Assembly (NCBI GenBank): GCA_964019425.1 | Contig: OZ025782.1 | Span: 1,426,001 to 1,490,000 of the forward strand | Origin: Flectonema sp. DT1601 | Lineage: Eukaryota > Euglenozoa > Diplonemea > Diplonemida > Diplonemidae | Length of the DNA stretch: 64,000 nt | Direction: 5' to 3' | Part shown: in pieces, positions 53,852 through 64,000 of the stretch | How the letters are laid out: the number at the start of each line of letters is the position of its first letter | Position numbering within the stretch: position 1 is the stretch's first letter | The notes under the pieces: generated by a model | The model's input: only the letters and a program-made list of their open reading frames with translations | Told to the model about the DNA's origin: nothing | Database searches by the model: none | Translations under genes and position numbers: made by a program

Positions 53852-54044
53852 CGTTTTGTTGTCCTGAGGAACGAACTCCTCCCTGACTCGCTTAAATGGA
53901 ATAACAAAACAGACCTCGACCACTATAATTGCTAAAAAACTAAATAGAACTCGAGCGTGAAGCAGAAACAACAAACTCATAACAAACAACAAAACTAAAC
54001 AAAAATAAAACTGTTTTTTGGATCATAAATAAAACACATAAACT

Positions 54045-54440
54045 CTATTCCTCATACCGGTATACCTTACAACCGATTATGTTAACACTACGAGAGGGTA
54101 ACTCAACTAGAGTGTTGTAGCTGTCGGCTAGTTTGTTTGACCGAAGCGATGCTGGACGTAATCCAGGTATTCCCTTCACTTTCAAAGAGTCCAGTCGGTA
54201 TTGAATCTTTACAACCGAATCGAGAATATTTAAGTTATAGTGTGCGGTATTGATCTTCTCTTTTGATTTTGATTTTAATGAAAATCTTTTCTTTTTTGGT
54301 CCGGCGAAACGTTGACACATATGTCTGGTTTTTTTTGTATGGCTGACATCAGGTTGACTGGAAACTGTTCTGACAGCGAATGAAACAATTGTTGAAAGCT
54401 GTTATTATGTTTGTTTATTTTATTTTTATTTTTTTTGTTG

Positions 54441-54474
<34 letters not shown>

Positions 54475-56652
54475 CCAAGAACATACCCTATTAACTGGAT
54501 ACAATGGCGGAGTGCGAATGCCTTGCAGAGAACGTAAAACATAAGTGACATCTTCTTTTGGCATTGCAACGGGATGGAGCATGCATTTTGTGTAGTAAAG
54601 AACTTTCTTATAAACACCGTGCTTCTCAAGTATTTTACGATAAGTATCACATGGGAGTTCGAGACACTCAACAGATTCGTGTGCAATGACAGGAGCTATC
54701 CATTTGTGTGGAATTAAACAACTAAAACCGATACACTCACCAACAACTACTTCCGCGTCTTCATCGCGAACCATAGCTTTCCCCGCTGTTATAATTATCA
54801 GTTTGTCGCATAGTTGACTGTGAGAGACAACAGCCGTGTATTTCGGTGATACACGAGGAGTAAACGCATCTGATAAATCACTCATTAATAATTCCCATAA
54901 ATGAAGATCTAAATTAAGTAAACAAAGCAAAGGTGTATTCCTAACCCATTCATTGTATTTACATGCTTGCTCTTGCAACCATGCCTGTTGCTGAATAGCT
55001 GTCTGCTGCATCATCAAATCACGAGCACCATTATGAAATGATAGTGCTGATAAGAAATCAGCTTTTGAGAGTAACCACAAAGCACATGGTGTCAACGTTC
55101 GTATAGTTGCTATCCGCTTTTGAACAAATAAAAGAGCCATTTCACCAAATACCGCAGGTGGTCCTAATTTTTTCAAAAGTGTTTCTTGATTAGCAGCTGA
55201 TTTAAAAACTCCAACCTTTCCATGTCTTAAGAAGTAAACATCAGCAGCGACCTCACCTGCTTTGCAAACAACATCACCAGCGGGGACAAAGTATGGTTGC
55301 AACTTTTCAATAAGAGCTATCAGCAGAACATCAGAAACGTCTTTAAACAATTGACAATTCCTAAGAAGAACTGGAGTCATTGGATACGCCTGAAACATAA
55401 CACTCTTTCGTTGTTCAAATGCAGAGAACTGCACTTGTTGAGATGCCGCTTCGGGAAGCGAACTAAACAAATTGATGAAATCTGACTTTCTCAAAACCCA
55501 CAAATCAACTTCAGTGATCGCCCTTATAGTAGCATGTCGTGGCTCATCAGTTAAGATGCTGTACTCACCAAAAAGACTTGGCGCTGATAGCGTACTCACA
55601 AGTTGTTTATTGTTAGAGCTGATTCCTTTAATTGATCGTTCTTTCTTTTTAACGACTTCGACCACTCCGGATGCTAAAAAGAACAATCCCGACGATGCTT
55701 GTTCACCTTCATGAACAATAATAGTTCCGCTATCGACCGAGTGTAACAACAGTCTTTCTTGCACTAAATGAATATCAGGCCATGATTTAAAGAGAGATGC
55801 TTTTTGTAAAGATTCGATTGATGGTTTTGGTAGTTCACTTTTAGTTTCAATTCTACTTCTGAGTAAATTCTTACGAAGCCACAGTCTAGCAGCAGGTAGG
55901 AAGTGAAGAACTAATCGGTCAAGAGCAAACTTTATAATTGTATCCGACACCAAACTAGGCATACAATCCAACACTACTTGAGAAGGAAAACATTCCATCC
56001 CGGCACTGCATTGCCTGGAATCTATTAAAGCTGATTGTAGTCTCCATGTTCTTCCTGTAGCTGTATTCTTCTGATCAGATGGGTTAATTATTGACGGCAT
56101 TGTTTTACGTGTGATACTCTGAACTTGTCTTCCATTCTGTTTCAATGTATTAAACAGACGAGGAGTATCAGGAGGCGATTCATCTTTGTCGTATTTCTTA
56201 GACGGAGGTAGTCTAGATGTTGCTGTAGGGAGTGACACTACAAAAGAACTGACACGATGACCAAACGGAGATGGTTGCTGCGATGAATTTCGCATCAGCG
56301 GTGATTCATTTCTGTTGTTCTTCTTATTTACTCCACTCGTTTTTATTGTCGAACCGTTTCTTTGAACGGTCAACACCATCGATGTCGCCCTGCCATCAAT
56401 TGCTGGTGCCAACGACGACATATTTCGTCCAGGAGACTCACACGGAGAGTTGCATGCCCAGGACTTAAAAGAACGTGTCTTCCTTTCTAGTATTTTACTT
56501 TCTGGAGTTCCCTCTTTTTTTAGATGTAAGGCGCTGCCACTTCTCTTGCAACTTCCTCCCCTTATTGATACTTGTCCCTGTAAACCCATACTCAGTAGTG
56601 GTGATTTAGAGACAGACCGTTGTCCTATGTTAGTATCACTGGGAGCTGACAT
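54045..56652 (-). CDS. Protein with three cyclic-nucleotide-binding-like domains, 839 aa, two exons
   Basis: Exons are 56652-54487 and 54398-54045, joined in phase 0 (PVNR then LSTIVSFAV). The N-terminal 270 residues are Ser-rich and disordered. Two clear CNB domains follow. One is at about 285-400 (DSGTIIVHEGEQASSGLFFLASG, LFGEYSILTDEPRHATIRA). The other is at about 430-545 (VCKAGEVAADVYFLRHG, VFGEMALLFVQKRIATIRT). Both keep the FGE...R.AT phosphate cassette. A third, degenerate copy lies at about 575-690. No kinase or channel domain is attached, so it may be a regulatory or scaffold protein. Whether it binds cAMP/cGMP cannot be told. The intron contains a T-run of about 32 directly after the donor. 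Confidence 0.85.
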
Positions 56653-56856
56653 CGTCTTCCACCAAAGTGGAATCTATGTTACCTTTTTTAGTGTCATTGT
56701 TATTGTGTTGATGCTGAAGGTAGAAGTATTCTTAATATTGTTACTGATGGCACACCGTTGATAGGAAAAGTTCTAATAATAAACAACTAACAAAAAAAAG
56801 AAGGTGTAAATAAATACTAAAAAAAAGAAAAAAGGGACTGCAGAAGCAGTACCTAT

Positions 56857-59070
56857 TTAACTCGCCATCCTCACATTTTGTGATTCTCTTCGCTTTAAAT
56901 GAGTTGGTTTCCCAGTCTGTGTTGTAGGCAAGGCTAATGACTGCGGTTTTCCTCCGTACAAAGCACGGCAAAATGGTTGTGTGTTACCCGTTGAACCAAC
57001 CTGCAGTGTGATTATTTTATATTAGTCGTATTGTTGAAGGTGGTCTTGTTTTTTGGAAACATACTTTATCTTTTGTTGATTTATTAATCCTCTTCTTGGC
57101 TTTTAGAAGTACCGCAGGAGAGTCAAATCCGGTACCCAGTCTGTGTGATTTAAGTTTTTTTAGGAGGGAAAAAAAAAAGAATCGGTCCGCTTCACCTTTT
57201 ACTTGTTATTCTACACTTTTGTTTTTGTTTGTGCACAAAACCAGATACAAAAAAAAAAAAAAGGAAAATACCTATCACTCCCACCAAGGTTAGGCAATGC
57301 GCTTGGATTATTAAAGTACGAACCTCTTAAGAAATCTTGTGATGATGGTCTGCTGTGAAATCTATTATTGGTGTTGATGCTTCCGTTATTAGGAAATCCT
57401 AACATTGGTACGAGTGGTCTTGGTCTGTTTAATATTATTGTAATCGAATGAATGAAAAGGGAGAAAGATATAAAAAAAAAGACTACAAAAAAAAAAAAAA
57501 AAAAAACACACTTGTCATAATTCTGGTATTGATTTGTTTTTATTTGCGGATCAGGTTGGGGTGGTATCGAAGGCGTAGATGTTTCAAGTTCTGGAGTTTT
57601 TCTCAAAGTAGGTAAATTATTACATGCATAAGTGTGATGGGTGTTTGCAATAACAGTACTTTGACCTGTTACCGTAAACAGCTGTTGGTGCCTTGCTGAT
57701 TCTCTGCTTACTTTATCTTTTCTATTCCGTTGATTCACCGGTTTCGCATAAGCTTGAGCAGGTGGTTCCGGAGGTAGTATTTCACTCAGGTACTCGTTGC
57801 TTTGTTTTGGAACACGATGTTGTTGTAAGAATAAATTTCCCCAAGTGTTGTCTATTTTATCTCGGTGAAGGACAACTTTATTTGATTGTTGTTTTGATTT
57901 CTTATTATTCGAAACCAACCCGCCTGATGATTCAGTTGATGGCACAACCACCCCAGGAGACCGATCTCTTTTTGACTGAAACTGATTCACAGTTTCTGTC
58001 ACAACCTTTTTAACAGCCGACTGCTTAAGTTGCTGTGATGGCTTCTGTGTAGGTGTAGAATAAACATCTGTATGTCCATCATAAATAGCTGATTTTGGTC
58101 TGATGTGTGCTCCCATCTGAGCTTGAAGAGCTATATCTTCTTCCTCTTTCATCTTCTTAAAATTTTCAGAAAAAGATGCCAAGAAATTATTATTACTAAA
58201 ATAAGGATGCTTCAACAAAGAGTTACAAGACATTCGATGTAAAGGCTCATTCACTAAACAACATTTCAGCATAACAAGAAGTTGACGAACACCAATACTA
58301 CCTGAAAGTTTCTTTTCTATAGTTTCAACTGTACGAGGTTCAGGAAGATCAAGACCAGTGTATAAAGGATTATTTTTAAAAGCTGATAATTGTCTACTTG
58401 TGAGCCTACCTGTTGTTTTTATAATTTGATGAAGTTGATCGAGGTCAGACTCACCAGGGAATAAAGGAACACCTGTACTAATCTCAGCAGTCATGCATCC
58501 GACAGCCCAAATATCAACTGATTGATGGTATTCTGGATCACCCACTAACAGTTCAGGTGACCGATACCATCTGGTTGCTACATAGTCGGTGTATTTAGTA
58601 CCGTTGCCTCCCATCGTTCTCGCAAAACCGAAATCACATAATTTTAAAATTCCAGATTTAGATATTAATATATTTTCGGGTTTGACATCTCTGTGAATAA
58701 TTTTATTCTGATGACAATACTGCAATGCACACAACAGTTGATATGTATACTTCTGTACATCCGAATCGTCAAGTCCGTACGGATGCTTTTCAAGTATTTC
58801 TAAGATAGTTCTTTCAACGTATTCGAACACGAGAAATAATTTACGATCTCGAGGTCGTCTAAAGACTTCTAGTAGAGATACGATGTTGTTGTGTTTTAGT
58901 TGTTTTAATATTCTAACCTCTCGTAGTCCAGTCTTCTTCACTTGTTCATCTTCTTCACTTTCTTTAAACTTTTTTATTGCTACGACTCTTCCAGTTTCTT
59001 TGTGTCTTGCCTTTAATACGACTCCATACGTGCCTTCACCGATGGTACCCAAGATTTCATAGTTTTCCAT
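56857..59070 (-). CDS. CDKL-family protein kinase, 643 aa, four exons
   Basis: Exons are 59070-57512, 57424-57272, 57140-57065 and 57000-56857, and the frame closes in all. The kinase domain spans 1-290: glycine loop GEGTYG, VAIKK Lys33, HRDVKPEN (Asp128), DFG 146-148, activation loop TDY 161-163 and ATRWYRSPELL. The KKTGLRE helix and the TDY motif place it in the CDKL branch of CMGC kinases. The C-terminal 350 residues are disordered (Ser/Pro/Gln-rich). In Chlamydomonas a CDKL5 relative controls flagellar length, so a flagellar role is a reasonable inference. Two introns contain long T-runs. The last two small exons (from SDR on) are predicted from splice signals and an unbroken frame. Confidence 0.9.
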
Positions 59071-59534
59071 AGAGTATCATTGCAGGGGGGTGAAATCACA
59101 ACAGGTGTCCTTCACAATCAGATACTGTTTTTTTGGGGGGGGAAAATAACATCATAAAATATTTTCATTAAAAAAAAGCATAAAGTGCAATTAGTCATTT
59201 TTTTTTTTTTTTTAAAATGCCTGATTTTCTATAAAAAAAAATTTCAGGGGGGGACGACCAAGATACGTAACTTCTCAAAATGAGGCCAAAGATAACCTCA
59301 CACACTAGCGCTGATCAACAAGACGTAAAGGGAAGTATAAAAGAGAAAAAAAAAAAAAAAAAGTAAATGTTGTTGGGGGGGAAGAAAGTGGGTGCGCAAT
59401 GAAAAAAAAAAAAAAACTGATAAAGTGTGTTGCCATAAAGAAGACTTTAAAAAAAAATAAAAAAAAAAATTAAGTAATGAAAACACTGGATACATAATAA
59501 TCCAACCAAACTGACTTAGAGGAGATAAGAGTCG
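59071..59534. other. Intergenic DNA between CDKL kinase and Mtr4
   Basis: This AT-rich stretch has A-, T- and G-runs, including two GGGGGG tracts near 59090 and 59136. On the minus strand it is the 3' flank of Mtr4 and the 5' flank of the kinase. No gene is seen. Confidence 0.65.
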
Positions 59535-62500
59535 CTACAAATACAAAGAACCTGCAAAAACGATGTCTCTCTTCATTTTGACATTGGCTTCCATTAACTT
59601 TCCACACAACTCTTCGTCACCAATTACCTGTTATTGGTTTTGTTAAATGCTGGTATGAATTTGAGTAATAAAGAAAAGAAAAAAAAATGATTTTGGTTTT
59701 TTTTTTGATGCATACCTTTGTTGCTGATGCGAGCTGCCTGAGAAGTTCCTCCAGTCGCCTCATCATTCTAATAATATTCCCCTGTTTTGTTTTAGTATTG
59801 TTGGTAATTAGTGTTTTAGTGTTTGGTGTCGTAATAATTAAAGATTAATGAAGAAAACACGTACCTCATAAATATCAGTTTGATTATTTTGACAAATGTC
59901 AGTGAACTTGGCTCCATTCATCCAAGCGTATGTAATGTCAAGTAAAGCCGGTTTTATCCCTTCCCCTTCAGTTGTTTTTTCAATACCAGACTCCAGTTGA
60001 ATATCTTTGATACGTTTGTCAATCTCGTAGAGGAGTTGAAGAGGTTCTTTAAATTCCTCTTTTGGATTCCAACCTTCTTGGGACTTTTCAGTCGTGACCA
60101 ACGCAGATAATAACGCGGCGATTTGATTAGTTGTGAGAGTTTTAAAAACGTTTGCGAATACCAACTCGCAGAGGAGGAGCTCATTCTCATCGCTGGTACT
60201 GATTTCAGTCGCAACTCTTCCCTTTAGACGAACAATATTATCAGCATCGGTGTATTCAAGACGACGTAGTACACGAAGCATTCCCTTCAACTCATTACGA
60301 AGAACAACTTTTTTACTTGTTTTGAGCTGCTTCTGTAATCCGTTGATGTGACCCTCGAGTTGGTCTTTCTTTTGGTAACGAGACATTGCAGAAATGAGTT
60401 CTTGATTTTCTGTGTTGTAGCATTCATTTTTTTGCATTTGTTTCGTTAAGACGTCGATACGTTTTAATGCTTTAATCAGTTCCGGGTCTGATAATTTCAT
60501 TTCTGTGATTGGATCCATCGATTGAAAGGTTCCAGTCTTCTCACGTGCAGCTTGAATTGACCTGTACATCTTACTCTTTTCTTCAGAACTTGCTAATGAT
60601 GGTGGGACGTACATTCTCATTACAGAGACTTGTTCAATTTCATTGAGAGTGAATTGAACGACGTCCATACAACCGTTTCTTGGTTCTGCGAATGGACATG
60701 GAGCAGGTCGTCCATCTGTTGTTGGGTGCGCACCTCTATTAATTTCATTAAAAACATGAACGAGAACATCAACTGTGTATGTCTTGATTACTTCAAAGCT
60801 TTTGTCTACCTTCTCAGAGGCGTTACATGATAAAAGCATTCCCCAATCATAATCAACTCCTTGGCTTGTTATCATTTTTACCATCCTACCAGGTTTTAGA
60901 TAAACTACAATGTTTTCTGGTTTCGTAATGACAGTTCTACAGATGTCGGTGTATTTCTTTAGTTGTTTCTGAGCTGAAAAGTATTCTGAGACAATCTCTT
61001 CTTGTGGAATACCAATGCCGTCAATTTTATCCTGGAGTTGCTTAATCTCTGCTTCGAGTTTTGGAAGTCCTTTATCGGTTTGAAATTGTAAGAAAGAACG
61101 ACACATGATATACAACGGATCTATATCTTCAACTCTCAGAACGTTAAGAACCATGTTGTATGTTAGATGAAATGCTGATAGCAGAGGATCTGCTTGTCCA
61201 GAAGTCATAGCACGTAGGACATCTGGTGGAACAGCTTCATCAATCATAGCAATTGCTAAACCGTGAGTGTCAATTCCACGACGACCAGCTCTTCCAGACA
61301 TTTGAACGTATTCTCCTGAAGTAAGCCATCTGTTGCCTTCACCGTCAAACTTTCTTACGCTTGTAAAAATAACTGTTCTCGCAGGCATGTTTAATCCAAT
61401 TGAAAAAGTTTCGGTACTGAACAATATCTTAATAAGTCCTTCTCCAAACAACAGTTCTACGATTTCCTTTAAGATCGGAAGTAGACCAGAATGATGAATT
61501 CCAACACCCCTTTTCAATAATGGTAAAAGATTTGTTACAGCGTCGAGCTGTCTATCTTCTTCTCCAAGCGCTTCTATAGCATTATTAAAAACTGTTTCGA
61601 TAAGTCCCTTTTCTTCATCGTCATTAAAATCCATCTTTGACATGTACAAAGCGTACAATTCACATTCCTTTTTACTAAAGGAGAAGATGATAGCGGGACT
61701 GAGTCCTCTTGCCATGATTAGTTTAATAATTTTGGCCAATGGAGCTGCTTGATTTCCACCCTTTCTTCCTTTCTTACCTCCTTTGGTTGCTACAGCGCTG
61801 GCATTTTTTCCACCATCGGTGCTTTGACCGACTGATGACATGGCTTTTTGGAATGTGTCGGTTTTGAAATTTTGGAATTCATCCACAACCATAAACATTC
61901 CATCAGCCCCAGCAGGATAAATGTAATGTTGAAGTGGAGTAGGACGGTAGTCGGTATAAATACATTTACATTTCTTGCCTGGATGGATGTGCATAATCCA
62001 TTCAGCAAATTCCTGTGAGTTTGGGATTGTCGCACTCAAAAAGACGAATTGCACTTTGTCAGGTAGAAGAATGATTGTTTCTTCCCATGCGACTCCTCTT
62101 ATCTTATCACGCATATAGTGAACTTCATCAAAAATAACACATCCAACTTCACGAAGCATTTCTGATCCACGGTAAAGCATCGATCTTAAGATTTCAGTCG
62201 TCATCACCAAACAATCAGATTCAGGTTTCATGGTAACATCTCCAGTCATAAGTCCAACGCTATCAAATCTCTCTGACAGTTCTCTATATTTCTGATTACT
62301 AAGAGCCTTAATTGGTGATGTATAGATGACCCTCTGCTTTGCTTTCAGTGCCATAGCAATAGCATAAATAGCGACTGTTGTTTTACCAGCGGATGTATGC
62401 GCTGCTACTAAGACGCTGTCTCCGTCTTCGAGAGCGTCGACAGATTCTCTTTGAAAGACGTCGAGCTCATAAGGAAACGTGATTGCTGGTTCGTAAGTCT

Positions 62501-62546
62501 TCGCCCGCTTGACTGGACCTTCATCTTCAGAGGGTTGCTTAGACAT
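59535..62546 (-). CDS. MTR4: Mtr4-type RNA helicase (exosome cofactor), 946 aa, three exons
   Basis: Exons are 62546-59865, 59781-59716 and 59627-59535, all phase 0. It is a Ski2-like DExH helicase. Walker A AHTSAGKT, SPIKALSNQKYR, DEVHYMRD (motif II), SATIPNSQEFAEW (III) and QMSGRAGRRGID (VI) are all intact. The beta-barrel/KOW part of the arch (GRMVKMITSQGVDYDWGMLL) and the C-terminal helices are present, and the protein ends VKMKRDIVFAGSLYL, as in Mtr4 rather than Ski2. Mtr4 unwinds RNA for the nuclear exosome in rRNA processing and RNA surveillance. At 946 residues it is somewhat shorter than the roughly 1040-1070 of human and yeast, mostly at the N-terminus. TTTCATTTTTCCTAAG upstream of the ATG is a candidate spliced-leader site. 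Confidence 0.95.
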
Positions 62547-62796
62547 GGGGAATGCCTCTTAGGAAAAATGAAATTAAAAATAAATTCAGTAAAAAAAAAT
62601 AAATAAATTAAAGGCTAAGACCATCATCAGCATATAAAATAACATTTTTTAGTTTTGTGATTTTGGTTGAAAAGTAAAAGTTTTTTATTTTTTTAAATAC
62701 TTCAAAGAACTAAAATTGCAACAAAAACAAAACAATGGCTAAAACACTAAATAATTTTTTTTTTTTGGCCAATGCTGAGTAACACTGAAGGCGATT

Positions 62797-64000
62797 CTAC
62801 AACACCTGTTTTTTTTTTTTTTTTTTTTTTTTTATTATTTAAAATAAGAAGAACAGTACACCATTATTATAACACATACCTGGAAGTTTTCTCTAAATCG
62901 CGATCTAAATTTAAACCAGTCAGGTGTGAGAACACCACCGACTGCAACAGCACCTTTCTCACCCTTACGGAGGACGAACTGTTATTTGTTGTTACACATT
63001 TTTGATTAGAAATAATATGGAAAAATAAGATTTGAATGCGTACCTTGTCATCACAGACCAACGACCCCTTTTTAAACCCAGATTGCCAACCATTTCCTCG
63101 AAGTTGAGAAGAAAACTTTCTCAGAGTTAACTCTCCTACATATGTAGCAGATTGTCCCTGTTGATCTTTAACAGGCATTAAAACTGGGTATTTTCCCTTC
63201 GTGGAGTCTACAGAACGGCGTTTGATAGGAGGTTGATCTGTGTCGTCTTGCACACCTTCCGAGATAATTCCTTCAACGTAAGCAGCTTTGTATTCACCGC
63301 AGTCAACAAGTCTGATTGCTGACATTAATGTGTCAGCTAGCTTTACTCTTGTGATTGTTATGTTTGAAGTAATGTCAACACGTTCTCCTCTCTTTGGAGA
63401 GAATACAGATTTTACAGTACACTCCTTGCGAACATACTCAGTGAGGTCATCAGTTAAGTCTGTTGGGGAGTTCACGACGACAAGTTTTTGTGTATGAGCA
63501 CACTTTGATTTAATTACGTGTTTTAATGTATTAGCATCTGCTAAACCTTCGAATGGGAAGTACATGATCTTACAGCGGAGTTGAATAGCAACGGATTGCT
63601 TCTCATATTTCTTAGGAATTGGAAGCTCATCGACAGTCTTTGGTCTGGCTGATTCTTGAGCTTCCCATTCTCGTACACGTCTGTCACGTTCTTCATCACG
63701 AACTAAGTCTCTGAGAACTGCCGTCGCAACGTCATCATTTTGATGTAATTTTGAAAGGATGTCGAAGTTGACAGTTTCACCGTATTCGTCCTTTTCACAT
63801 CCGTCATCTCCATCGATAAAAGGAAACATGAGATGCGCTGATTTATATGTCACGGAATCAGGTAAAAACAAACCAGGTGTTGCTTCTATAGGAGCGAATA
63901 ATGCTTTCTCCTGGTCAGGGTTTGAGTCATCATCGGAACTTTCATCGTCGTCACCATCTTTGATTTCACGGACTCGTTGACGAGCACGTTGGGCTTCAGC
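62797..64000 (-). CDS. CPSF2: CPSF2 (CPSF100), C-terminal part, runs in from the right edge
   Basis: Exons in the window are 64000-63044 (open at the edge), 62978-62880 and 62805-62797. The last adds only two codons and the stop. The frame is in phase from the first base. It corresponds to the C-terminal region of the 100-kDa cleavage and polyadenylation specificity factor subunit: an acidic stretch (DGDDDESSDDDSN), MYFPFEGLADANTLKHVIKS, VVNSPTDLTDDL, and a final domain with SLVCDDKFVLRKGEKGAV and VLTPDWFKFR. CPSF2 pairs with the endonuclease CPSF3 in mRNA 3'-end cleavage, as a catalytically inactive partner in the known family. The metallo-lactamase part lies outside the window. Confidence 0.9.
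62806..62879 (-). other. Last CPSF2 intron with poly(A) directly before the CAG acceptor
   Basis: The intron starts GTATGTG. Its 3' end is an A-run of more than 20 followed at once by CAG, and there is no pyrimidine tract. Intron 2 of the 1264-aa gene shows the same arrangement. Confidence 0.7.

Noticed and set aside
52466-53992. Upstream start (ATG 53992) for the coiled-coil/PH-like gene, giving a hydrophobic N-terminus
   Set aside because: The extra codons are AT-rich and leader-like, and an acceptor lies directly before ATG 53851. A membrane-anchored long form cannot be fully excluded.
63866-63871. A start codon for the right-edge gene near 63871
   Set aside because: That position is TTG, not ATG, and the frame continues upstream to the window edge with CPSF2-like acidic sequence, so the gene is simply cut by the window.

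Overview
The window looks like nuclear DNA of a flagellated protist, most likely a euglenozoan and perhaps a diplonemid. Three observations point that way. All thirteen genes I can support lie on the minus strand, as in polycistronic gene clusters. The cathepsin at 32.6-34.5 kb is strikingly close to kinetoplastid cruzipain-type proteases as I remember them. Many genes have a pyrimidine tract plus AG a short way upstream of the ATG, as expected for spliced-leader addition. Unlike kinetoplastids, several genes carry short GT-AG introns (donor mostly GTATG, acceptor usually A/C-rich AACAACAG). No spliced-leader RNA gene was seen, so the lineage remains an inference.

Layout in map order (transcription runs from high to low coordinates). 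At 1-31.7 kb there is one enormous intronless reading frame, open at the window edge (at least 10,574 codons). It encodes a secreted modular protein with a signal peptide, three beta-domain/C-type-lectin pairs, seventeen von Willebrand factor A domains, on the order of a hundred cysteine-rich CxW repeats and an EGF-like array. At 31.7-36.4 kb lie tandem splice-acceptor-like repeats, the cathepsin gene split by an 891-bp insertion with 19-bp direct repeats, a 75-bp identical copy of the cathepsin 5' end, an unrecognised 215-aa gene and a 49-aa gene. At 36.4-39.1 kb there is AT-rich DNA full of homopolymer runs. At 39.1-48.0 kb lie two large unrecognised membrane proteins with coiled-coil, LEA-like segments.

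At 48.4-59.1 kb there is a basic coiled-coil protein, a 133-aa one-span membrane protein, a coiled-coil/PH-like protein, a protein with three cyclic-nucleotide-binding-like domains and a CDKL-family kinase. CDKL kinases are known flagellar-length regulators, so part of this stretch may serve the flagellum. At 59.5-64.0 kb come two housekeeping RNA-processing genes, Mtr4 helicase (nuclear exosome cofactor) and the 3' part of CPSF2/CPSF100 (mRNA 3'-end processing).

Codon and base composition split the genes into two groups. The giant gene, the cathepsin and the 49-aa gene are GC-richer with many C/G-ending codons, which suggests high expression. The others are AT-richer. Exon boundaries were placed by eye and checked for frame. 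They have not been tested against RNA data.
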